Shown: positions 23,873 to 35,556 of the stretch, piece by piece
Position numbering within the stretch: the first letter of the stretch is position 1
Layout of the letters: each line of letters begins with the position of its first letter
Program-made: the position numbers and the translations under genes
Notes under the pieces: generated by a model
Told to the model about the DNA's origin: nothing
Databases searched by the model: none
What the model saw: the letters and a program-made list of their open reading frames with translations, nothing else
NCBI RefSeq assembly: GCF_002775205.1
Contig: NC_036457.1
Location: forward strand, 4,635,650 to 4,699,649
Direction: 5' to 3'
Source of the DNA: Xiphophorus maculatus
Taxonomy: Eukaryota; Chordata; Actinopteri; Cyprinodontiformes; Poeciliidae
DNA length: 64,000 nt

Positions 23873-26800
23873 ATGGCGCTGATCCCCTCTCAGGTCCTGC
23901 GGGTCGCCATCCTGCTGTCCTACTTCTCCATCCTCTGCCACTACAAAGCGCTGGACATGCCGGCGCACCAGACCTACGGAGGCAGCTGGAAGTTCCTCAC
24001 CTTCATCGACCTGGTCAGGCTCTCCATTATTATTATTATTATTATTATTATCATCACTGGAGCATGCGCAGAGGCGCTGCTGCAGGATGATCAAAGGATC
24101 ATGTTTCTCTCTTTGTTCGGCTGTACGGGGAAGGGGGCGGGGAGCTAACTGGATCAGAACCGAGCCTTATGGTGCGGGTTGAAGCTCTGAAACGGTTCTG
24201 GAGTCGCGTTGGAAGCGACCACCGCGGCTCTGCAGAGGTCAATGTGCTGCCTGCGGCTGAACCGGAACAGGTGTTGGACTTTAAAATGCAACCTGTCATA
24301 AACAACTTCCTGTGAGCGGGAGCGCGCCGCGCGCACTTTACAGCTCTGAAACAGGATCAATACGAAAACATCTTTTAACGTTTAGCATCCAGAGAACTAT
24401 TATACTCACTAACTTCACGTTTATTACCACTTAATATGTTTAAATAATCAGATATTGAATAAAATGCAACAAAGCTGGCAGATTAATATGTTTATAAATC
24501 AGTCAAAACGAACAGCGGAAATGTGGGTTATTTAGCCTGTTGTAAGAGGAAGAAATTTAATCAATCATATTTTTACCACGTTATTTATTCATTTATAAAT
24601 GTCACAGTTTCACACTTAATATTTAATTTGCGAACAAAATATCTGAGGATAAATATTTAGCTAGCGCAGTAGCTTTCACGCGACCACCGTGACCATATTT
24701 AGCTAGCTGAATATTTAGCTAGGAAGCTAAATTTAGGCGGGAATCTAAATATTTTGTTAAAAGCTAAATATGAAAGCGAAATATTCCAAACTAACTATTT
24801 AGTTAGCAAACTAAATATCTGAGGCTAAATATTTAGCTTGCTTACTAACTACCTAGCTCTAAACTAAATAGTTAGCTAGCAAGTTAAATATTTCATTAGC
24901 AAGCAAAATACTTAGCTTCGAACTAAAATTTAAACTTGCTGTGTAAATATTTAATTTGAAACTGTGACATTTGTAAATTACTGAATGACATGGTGAAAGT
25001 ATTAATATTCTTTTCTTTTATTACAGGCTAAATAACCCGAAATATTGCTGTTAATGTTTGTTGGTGTAACTTTACAAATGGTACACCAGTGATTAGATAT
25101 ATTTATCTAATATATTTATCCTTCAAATAGTTTATAGTCACCCTTCCAGGCTGCAGCTGATGCTAGCAGTATTTATGGTTGCTGTCAGTCATCTCTGTAA
25201 CCATAGAAACCCTGACTGAGCGGTTAGCAGCAGCAGCCCGCATATTAGCCTTCAAAAGCCTGTTATGGATGCCGTTGTGAAATCTATATAAGGAGTGAAG
25301 GGACCAAACACTCAGCGCCCATTCAGGGAGAACAATGCAGCCATACAGACAGACGGAGAGCGGCTGAGGCTCCACCAACAACCGGTTTCTGTTGGAAAAA
25401 CAAACTGACCTTCAGAGTCTCATCTGGTTCTTCAAATCTAAGATAATTTTATATGATTGCTGCTTCCAGCCTCCAGGTCTGTTTAGTCAGATAAACACAG
25501 AATCCTCCGTTCTGATTGAAGCGTCCAGAGAAAGAAATTCAGATTTTACTGCAGCAGCATCTCACACGGGGAACTTCAGAAAAGTCTAAACTTTAATTTG
25601 ACTTCATTGAATCAGTGAAGAAAAGAAATCAATCTAGGGATCAATATTTACCAATAGTGTTTATATTTCATATATTTCCATACCCCTTTAGCACCATTTA
25701 AAATGGCCAGTGGTAAGCACTCTTTCTGAGAACACTTCCTGTTAGATGCTAATAGCATCACTAATTGCTGCTTAGCACCTTTGCTAACTTTGAAAAAATG
25801 TAGCGCTCTCAGATTTCCCTGAGTTCATCTTTTTTTGAACACTTCCAGTTATTTGCTAACCGCGGAGTTAACTTTTAGCTTAACGCCGAAGCACTTTAGC
25901 TAACTCTGGAAATGTTTAGCGTACTGTGCTTAGCTCTGCGGTGGCTTCCCTGGTGAATAACAAACGGGGCAATGTGCCCAACTAGCTCAGCAAACGGGCT
26001 AGCGTCAATTAGGATTGTGGAAAATGAAGTGAGTTGACATGAGAAACGTAGGCAGTCGACTGCTTTTCTGAGTATGTGGGAGCAGTTTCATAAGTTTTTC
26101 AGGTGGAGAGCTTTGGCTCACCCACAGCTCCATCCTCACATCCGCTGGGTGACACGTTAGATTCCCACAGGGAGGAGGAGGAGGGGGAGGGGCGCAGGCC
26201 TCCTCTCCAGAGGTCACATCCATCTCTGTGGACATACGGTATCGACGGCGGTGTTTCATTACATGATGGAGGTTACACCCTGAGCTGCTTCTCTCGTCGC
26301 CGTCCAGCTGCTGCGTCTGATGGCTGTGCTTCCTCCTGTAGGTGATCCAGGCCGTGTTCTTCGGGCTGTGCGTCCTGATCGACGTGTCCAGTCTGCTGAC
26401 CAAAGGAGCCGACAGCAGGGAGCAGGAGCGCCAGCTGAAGAAGCTGATCGGCCTGAGGGACTGGATGATGGCGGTGCTGGCGTTCCCCGTTGGAGCGGTG
26501 AGGACGCCATCTTGACCCGTTTCTTCCATTTATTTAGAAATTTCAGGCAGTTTTCCATAAATCATCCAGTTATTTGTTGGAAACGACCATTTTTAACCTC
26601 TTATCCATCATGTTGGGTCATTAATCAGGTTGTACTGTAAAGTATTTGATTGGTAATTAAATGTGTACACAAATAATCAGTGTCATATCTGTCAACAAAT
26701 GAAGCAGCAGGAAAATTAGTAAAAGGGAAAAACTCTACATTTCAGAAAAAATAAACAGTATTCCTTACTGCATGAGGTCAAAAAGAAACTCTAGGTATTT

Positions 26801-29348
26801 TTTGGTTTCTAAAGGTTAAAAATTAACTCTAGTAACTAATAATGATGCAAAAATGATCCTTGTATGAGGAGCTTTAGTTGTATGACTTTTCCTACCTAAA
26901 CATGGTAAAAAGCTGATCAACAGCTCCAGAATTTCTCTGCCTACTTAAAACATTTAGTGGTTGAGATCAAGGAAGATAACGCTAATGCTAACGAGATGCT
27001 AATACCTTCCTCTGCATTACAAGAAAAGCTCTGGACCAGAAAACTGACCAACCGAAGGAAGTTGTTTTGAGAAAAATCATTTTCTAAAGATGTTAAATCT
27101 AATTTAATTATTGAAAATAAGCAGAATTAGGAGTTTAAGAACCCAAACAGTTTGAAAACGTTTAAAGGAGACGTGGAAGCGGGTTGTTGGGCCTCCTGCT
27201 GAGAGCAGAAAGGTGCCGTTCAGGCCACAACAGGAGGGTTTGGGTTCACACAGGTAACTCCATCCCAGCTGCAGAACAAGTCCTGGCCTCCGTCCAACAG
27301 CAGAGGCTTCCCGGAACCGGCTGATGGTGCCTTCAGGGGCGTGGGACAAAAGGCTGCTGTGACACATGGATGAGGTTCCTGTTCACTAACTCACCTCATC
27401 ACTAACTGACAGGATCAGCTTACGTGTGGCGTTCCCCAAGGCGGCTTTCATGGCCCAGTTCTTCTTCTGCTGCTGGAAGATTGGTTCCCATCTTTTAAAG
27501 ACACAGTACATTATTCCTTCTTGTTCAGCTGATTGTTTCTACATGGGTTAATAAACATGAAGCCTAATTATTAACAGCAGCTGCAGTTAGACAGTAAGAA
27601 TGACTTTACTGAATGTGTTGGAATGCCGAGGGTTCCCGGTTCAAATCCCAGAGGGTCTTTCTGCATAAAGGCTGTCTCCATCCAACCAACCAACCAACTG
27701 TCTGTCCATCCAACCATCCATCCAACCAACCAACCGTCCATCCAACTGTCCATCCAACCATATGGACGATATTCTCTGATCTTCTTCTCTGACTGGTTGG
27801 TTTATGTCTAGTTTTTCTTTCTTCTTGTTTCTCACTTTGTGTTTTCCTCCTTCCAGTTTGTCGTGTTCACATTCTGGACTCTCTACCTCTACGACAGAGA
27901 GCTGGTCTACCCAAAGCTGCTGGATAACTTCATTCCTCAGTGGCTCAACCACGGCATGGTGAGTGGGTTTGTTTCTCTGCTCAGGCTGCAGCTTTGATGA
28001 CAAACTTTAATCAGTTCCATGATCAATAAAGTCAAAATCAATCAGTTTCCTGATTATCCTGAAATTTAAATTTCTAAGACCTAAAGTTGTTGTTGGGATT
28101 GAAAGTTTGGAAAGAATTCTGGAAAACAGTCCCACAGCATAATCCTGCCTCCACCAACCTGTCATAATTGACATGAACCAATCAGGCACGACTGATTACC
28201 GCAGCATGCCTTACACCAGACCAGTTTCCATGGAAACCCTCTCCACGAAGCTCTCTGTGCTTCACCAACATGGTGTTTAATGGAAGCTAGCGATAAATAC
28301 TGAGGTGCTATTCATGGCAGATAATGCTAACGCGCTAACTTCATCCATGTCGATACCCTGTGGCAATAGCACAACACGGTATGTCGCCCTCAACAGGGGA
28401 GATTCGTCATTACACACCTGCTTGTACGGTTTGTTTCCTGTAGAGCTGCAGGTGAACATGGCCAGAGGAAGTGGAACTGCTGCACTGACAGTACACTTCA
28501 AAATAAGAGCATACAGATGTTGAACTTTATTCAACCAAAAGTTTACAAAACAACCAAATAAATTAGTGCTTCAGAATTTCTCTGAAAAAATGAATTTGGG
28601 TAAGCTCAGTCGCTGAACAAACTTCACAACAAATTAGCTCCACAATTAGCAGATTTGCTCACCACTGTCAAGAGGAAAGTTGGAGAAATACTTCAAGTCT
28701 TTAACAATATTATCAAACAGCATAATTACTCCTCCAGACTCCCCCTGGTGGTCTGGAGGACTTTGGTTTTGCAGAGTTTCATACTTGCTGTTGTTTTTGC
28801 TGCATTTCTTCTGTGGTTGCAACTTCGCTTGTTTGCATTTCGTTTTTGTTTTTTAGATTTTGCATCGTTTGTTTTCATGAACGGATCAGAACACCTGAAT
28901 TCAGGGATTTTGACCCGATTATTTTGATTGATTATTTAGAATTTAGGCTACTTCATTTTGGAGTTCACGGAGTCAGAGTGTTTGTTTTATTGGTTAAAAT
29001 CTTTCTGGATCTCAGTTCTGCATGGCAGATCATGTAAAGCGAAACTCTCTGGCATCATTACTCATGTCAGTGGATCATGAGCTGCAGAAACCAGATGATA
29101 ACCGTTATCAGTGCAGGTCCACCTCTGGATTTAAATAGCAGCTTTGATTCCCCATCAGGAGGAAGTAGGTTTAGTCAAATGTTTGGACGGGGAGCAGACG
29201 CGGCGCATCGAGGCTCCTGACTGATAACCGGCGGCGGCGAGGTGCTTCAATCAGCAGGTTAGATCATCTGAACATTTCTCCAGCAGCCTCTGATACGCAA
29301 AATGTTCCCGTGGCGCTTCCGGCTGCCGATCCTCGGAGAAGTGAGAGC

Positions 29349-29382
<34 letters not shown>

Positions 29383-32300
29383 ACAGAGCGAGAGAGATGA
29401 GGTCATCCCTTCAATGTTTCCCAAATCCAAAGAAACAAAAGCAACGTAATGTAGCAGAGCTGTTGCTATGAAGCTCAACAACTGCAGCACCGCTGAGGCC
29501 TTTGTGCAACACACACACGAAGCGAGAGCAGGTTGGGGTGTGTGTGTGTTGTAAATATTTTGTGGTATACCATGGTGTCGGACTTGTTTGTTTATCCCTG
29601 CTACCACGGTAACCATGTGGCCAGCGAAGGAGGGAGGAGTTGAGTGAATTCAGCTGGAGGCAGAAAGACTCAATGATTTAATAATAATGTCATCTCAGGC
29701 ATAATTGTTCAGTAAACATGTGGTGAGATGATGTCACTAACTGTCTGCATTCATTGACACATTTATGAAAAGGTTCAAAGCAGGACGAGTTCCTCCGAGG
29801 GAAGAAAAGCAGCAATTTTACGGATAATTTTGGTTTTTATTCGCTCTTCAGTGGAAGGACCATCATAATGTAAAACCCAGTTAAACCATAAAGTTTATGA
29901 ACAAAACAATTCCGGGTCAAAATAAGTAAGTTTAAGAACATTTAACTCAGTTATTTTATTAGATAACATGGGTAAATAAAGTACCTCTTCATGTTGTGGG
30001 CAACAATAATTAAAAATACAGTTTTACTAAAACCAAAGCATTCAGCGACTCAGCTAATGCTACACTGCTACAGTATGTCAACATGATAAAAGGCAGAAGC
30101 TAATGCTAACACGCTACGCCAACATATTTAGATTAAGCTAATGCTAAAGGATTATATCATGTTAGTTCCAGAAGGGCTGCACAGTGGAGCAGTTGGTAGC
30201 TCTGTTGCCTTGCAGCAAGAAGGTTCTAGGTTCGATTCCCGGCCCAGTTTGCATGGTGGGTTCTGTCCGGTGCTCCTCCCACAGCCCAGAAACATAACTG
30301 TTAGGTTAATAACCTAACAGTTTACCTTTTCATAAATGTGTCAATGAATTAACCGTTAATTGGTCTCTAAATTCTTCCTGTGTGTGTGTTGCCCTGCCCA
30401 GACTGTCTACCTGTCCAGGTGACTCCGCCTCTTGCCTGGACCGTAGATGGAGAGGCAGCTGCTCCTCCTGACCCACTGGGGACAAGATGTTAGAAAGTAG
30501 ATGGATGTTAGTTTCAGAAACTCACATCAGGACTAACTTCAGTTCTGCTCCAGCTTCATGTCGCAGTTCTAAGTTCACAGAACAGCCAGCTAAATTAGTG
30601 GTTTAAGATTATAGAGAAAAATTTATTTAGGGAATCTAACTGTGCAAAACATTTTCAAAGTTATCAAAATACTAAATTAAAAGTTAGTTCTGTTAATTAT
30701 GGATGGGCTGACGAGATTCTGCCAAAGTATAAAAACCTTCGGACCGTTTGTGAATTATTGGCCGATTTGATGCAGATTTTCCTTCCTTGATTCATGTTAA
30801 TGAATCTGAAGAGAAAAAGTGAAGAAAGCTGAAGAGCAACGTCCCTCAGCGCCTCGTCGGGCGCGGCGCGGTCCGCTCCACTCCACTGTGTTTGGTTTCC
30901 AGGAGAATCATAACAAAAGTTCTGCTCTGGGTTTAGTTTCTGGTTACATCAATGACGGGATGAACTCCGGGTCCAAAAGCATGAAGCTCTCAGTACATGA
31001 CACACACACACACACACACACACGTAGAGGTTTCTCTGTTAGCTGCACTGCCTAATGACTTCATCAGAGGAAAATTAAAGTTCTGGAGTCCAAACGGAGC
31101 ATCAGAACCAGAACCAGGTGGAGTTTTCAGGTGATGGAGGAGTTATGAGATCAGAAGGGTTTAAAGATCCGAGTCCTGCTTCCGGTATTCCAGACAACAC
31201 GGATCTGGACCCGATCGCTGCTGATTCAGCGGTTTCAGGAAAATGTTTGACCTCTGAGGTCAGGAGAGGAGACGGGGTCCCTGTCCCGGTTCTGGCCCAA
31301 ACCACTGGCTGAACCTTCAAGGCTCAGAGGATTTCTCTGGGAGGGAAATTTCATTAAAAAATATAAATTAGTCATTACATTTCATTCTATTATATTTATT
31401 TAATATGTAAAATAAACTTAGAACATCTAGTTATTAAATAAATGGTTTAAATTAAAACAAAAATAACTAATAATTCACATTGAAAACATTTAAAACACAA
31501 TGAATAAAATAAGAAAAATTATTAAACAATTCATTTAAATTCAAACTAAATAAATAATAAAGTGAGTCGTAATAACATTCAATATAAATAAAATTAAAAT
31601 ATTGTAAGTTTAGTGATTCTCTGCATTAGGCTCTGCAGACTGAAGCCCCACTATTTCACTGTTGGATCAGTGATTTGATTGGTTCTTGTTCTTTGTGACG
31701 TCATCAGGCTTTAATGTAGGCAACCAAACCTGGTTCTGTAGAACCTGTTCTGATGTTCTGCTCCATGTTTCTCTCCAGCACACCACCGTTCTTCCCTTCA
31801 TCATCATCGAGATGCGGACCACCCACCACAATTACCCCCGTCGGTCCTGGGGGCTGGCTGCCGTCTGCCTGTTCGGCGTCGGATACATTCTCTGGTAACG
31901 GGTCACTCCAGAACATTCCTCCAGAACATCCGCTGGTTCTGCTGCGTCTTACAGATGACGTGTTGAAGTCCAGATTTGTTGGTAAACCCTGGTTCTGGCC
32001 TTCCAGGACATGTTGGGTCCACCAGGTGACCGGTGTCTGGGTTTACCCGGTCCTTGAACGCATCACGCCGCTGGCTCGGGTCGCTTTCTTCAGCGCCATG
32101 ACGGCCGTGATCTGCATCATGTACGTCCTGGGAGAGATCCTCAATGGATACATCTGGGACCACACACACACAGGTACACGCATCCCTACACACACACACA
32201 GGTACACACATCCCTACACACACACACAGGTACACACACACACAGGTAGACACATCCCTACACACACACACAGGTACACACACACACAGGTAGACACATC

Positions 32301-32583
32301 CCTACACACACACACAGGTACACACATACGGGTACACACACACAGGTACACACACATCGTGTTGGAGATGTTTGGGTCGTTGTTGTCCTCATTTTTCCAA
32401 GTGTCCTGATGATGATTGTCAGTTTTCACAAAAACTTTGCCTCTTCCTCTCAGAAAAGGTCAAAGGTGAGTGACCTCCTCTGCCTCCATAGCCGCTTTGC
32501 GGACCGAGCCGAAGCCAGAACCACCGGACCTCGCTGGACCGGCAGCAGACCAGCTGAGGAGCAGAACCTGTAATCATCAGTGA
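23873..32583 (+). CDS. aig1: Androgen-induced gene 1 protein, FAHFA hydrolase (6-7 exons)
   Basis: Multi-pass membrane threonine hydrolase that cleaves fatty acid esters of hydroxy fatty acids (known for AIG1/ADTRP). Exons read from splice sites: 23873-24013, 26342-26497, 27857-27958, 31779-31894, 32007-32173, then a 3' end with two options. Phases agree at every junction. Ending in the exon 32454-32473 gives 233 aa with C-terminus EKVKGE, comparable to the human KEKPKLE end. Splicing at 32465 to 32492-32583 gives 261 aa. The N-terminus [17 protein letters not shown] and the block [15 protein letters not shown] match AIG1 closely. The proposed catalytic Thr43 and His134 both fall on Thr and His here; His134 is the first residue of exon 4. 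The exon 2 segment [18 protein letters not shown] and exon 3 [17 protein letters not shown] are family signatures. Intron 1 carries an inverted-repeat element and intron 3 a SINE. Identity is certain; the last exon is less so. Confidence 0.96.
24028..24052 (+). repeat. (ATT)n microsatellite in aig1 intron 1
   Basis: About eight ATT units starting 15 bases after the exon 1 donor. Confidence 0.9.
24480..25095. mobile_element. Inverted-repeat element with CTAAATATTTAG core in aig1 intron 1
   Basis: The left 100 bp (from about 24510: aacagcgg...gggttatttagcctgt...accacgttatttattcatttataaatgtcacagt) is the approximate reverse complement of the right 100 bp ending near 25055. The core is AT-rich with many aactaaatatttagct words. 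There is no coding capacity, so this looks like a MITE. Target-site duplication is not resolved. Confidence 0.65.
25285..25293 (+). promoter_or_regulatory. TATA-like motif in aig1 intron 1
   Basis: TATATAAGG embedded in a GC-balanced segment, with ccaaacactcagcgcccattcaggg about 30 bases downstream. It could mark an internal start or be chance. Confidence 0.2.
27665..27760 (+). repeat. CCAAC/CCATC degenerate tandem in aig1 intron 2
   Basis: Tandem words of ccaaccaaccaac and tccatccaaccatcc, ending about 100 bp before exon 3. Confidence 0.85.
28085..28165 (-). mobile_element. Tc1-like fragment in aig1 intron 3
   Basis: The reverse complement of cagtcccacagcataatcctgcctccacca is the same Tc1 phrase as at 58.38 kb. 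Short and decayed. Confidence 0.45.
29349..29380 (+). repeat. (GT)n microsatellite in aig1 intron 3
   Basis: About 15 GT units, followed by agacagagcgagagaga. Confidence 0.9.
30166..30505 (+). mobile_element. SINE-like dispersed repeat in aig1 intron 3
   Basis: Sequence of the common teleost type gggctgcacagtggagcag...ttgcct...gcagcaagaaggtt, with a B-box-like GGTTCGATTCCCGG near 30230. It continues through tgcatggtgggttctgtccggtgctcctcccac into ttaggttaat and ends in a variable region. The element is diverged and carries a small internal inverted duplication of ttaggttaat/aacctaacag. Confidence 0.6.
31001..31022 (+). repeat. (CA)n microsatellite in aig1 intron 3
   Basis: Eleven CA units. 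Confidence 0.85.
32160..32360 (+). repeat. ACACAGGTACAC minisatellite at the aig1 exon 5 donor
   Basis: Tandem array made of 28-bp and 16-bp units. Each unit contains CAG followed by GTACAC or GTAGAC. It begins inside the last codons of aig1 exon 5 (Asp-His-Thr-His-Thr) and runs into the intron. Donor-like CAG/GT junctions have intron starts at 32174, 32202, 32230, 32246, 32274, 32290, 32318 and 32346. Confidence 0.85.
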
Positions 32584-32807
32584 CCCTTTGAGTCGGACGA
32601 CGATGAATCCTCTGTTGTTTTTGTTTGTGTCTTCGTGTCGTTTTGCTCTGAATGTTCGGCTGCAGAAAGCCGAGCTGCATGAGTTCTGGGAGGAAACCCA
32701 AACAGCTTCTCACCAGCCGGAACCGACGGTTCCAGCAGAACAAATCATCCTCCATCTCATCGTCACACTACATTTCTGGAGGAAACTTGTGGTTGTTTTA
32801 AGGTGCA

Positions 32808-32813
32808 AATAAA
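32808..32813 (+). terminator. aig1 polyadenylation signal AATAAA
   Basis: A canonical AATAAA lies 224 bases after the longer-isoform stop codon and 334 after the shorter one, followed by GT-rich sequence. It is the first AATAAA after either stop in this orientation that I noticed. Confidence 0.65.
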
Positions 32814-33316
32814 GCTTGAACAAATCTGCAGCGTGGCTCTTTACTGGTTCCAGCGGTTCGGCTCAAACTGGGTCAGATTTCCCTCTGCTGGAGCTCGGTA
32901 GCATCAGAACGAGATAGAAACATAAATACAACCTTCACTGCTTCCTGTCTGCTGCTCGACTGGGAGGCGTAAGGTCCACACACACACACACTGCTCGTTA
33001 ACAGCTCTGTGTGTGTGTGTGTCTCCTCATTAACACGCCGAGGTGACACATTCAGACATTATTTTAATATATTCTGTTCTACTTTCATTAGCATCAATTT
33101 CCATGTTTTAGATGCTTTGAACAATAAAACACTTAAATAAAAAATTTAAATAAAAAGTCTGAAAAATCCGATCAGATGTTTGAGGTCAGAGATCCAAAGC
33201 AGCTTCAGGATTTATTTTCCTCAAAACTCCAGTTTCACTCAGTTAAACTGCTCCCCCTGCTGGCCGACTGATAGAACAACAACGAAATGAAACGTTGATC
33301 CAAAATATAAACAGGT

Positions 33317-33322
33317 TTTATT
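33317..33322 (-). terminator. adat2 polyadenylation signal
   Basis: AATAAA on the minus strand, about 66 bases past the adat2 stop codon. The aig1 and adat2 transcripts therefore end about 500 bp apart, tail to tail, with no overlap needed. Confidence 0.6.
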
Positions 33323-33387
33323 AATTAGAAAAAATAACAATACAACACGTAAATAAATATTAAAACTGAGCTGAAGCTTTCTGCAGG

Positions 33388-34842
<1,455 letters not shown>

Positions 34843-35556
34843 GGTTACTAATGCCGTCTCACGTCACTCCACGGTGACAGACTGTCGGTTAAAAAGCAGC
34901 ATTTATTTACTGTTTTTATGCTTTTCACGGCAACTTTCTGAGCTCCACGCTGACAGTCGGGGAGGATAATATCGGACGGACCGTATCCACGACGCTCTCT
35001 TACGTTAAACTGACGTCTTGACGTAAAATCTGAACCGGAAATAGGAGAAGTGGTGTGCAAAATAATATAACAGACGTAGGTGGTGGAGTAACTCTTAATG
35101 TGTTTCAGCTTTAACGGCTTATAAACCAGCAGAAGTTCAAATAAACACTTTCACTTTATTCCTATTTTTTAATTTCATGAAATAACCCGAATTATTGCTA
35201 CTAATAATTTACTGCGTAACTTCACAAATGGCAACGTTCAATCTCTTTGTGCACAGACTACAAAAGTCAAGAGACACAATAGTTTTTTTAGCTAACTTTT
35301 TTTTACGTCGTTCTCAGATTTAAATTCCGAACTCAAATCTAGGTTTGTTTAATTTGAATTAAGTTTAAAATGTATCACATTATTGGGTTTTATTTTGAAA
35401 TTCCACACCGGATGTTTTGCCTAGGCTTTGGTTAGCGTAGCTCTGAAGTTTTAGCATGCAGACTCCGAGCTGCAGTCCGGCTGACGTGTGTGAAATAAGG
35501 AGCAGAGGCTGAAACCACAAAGAGGTTTTAGTTTCTAAACTTTTAGCCGTTTGAAG
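34843..35556. promoter_or_regulatory. Shared divergent adat2/pex3 upstream region
   Basis: The 714 bp between the adat2 start codon (leftward) and the pex3 start codon (rightward) must hold both promoters and 5' UTRs. Head-to-head adat2-pex3 is the known vertebrate arrangement. CpGs sit close to each start, with an AT-rich middle at about 35160-35400. The middle contains a stretch (about 35175-35235) that resembles the inner end of the inverted-repeat element family seen at 24.5-25.1 kb. Confidence 0.65.

Noticed and set aside
31753..32409. 218-aa single frame containing an AIG1-like segment
   Set aside because: It reads through the aig1 intron 4, exon 5 and the minisatellite. The real protein is spliced; only 32007-32173 of it is exon.
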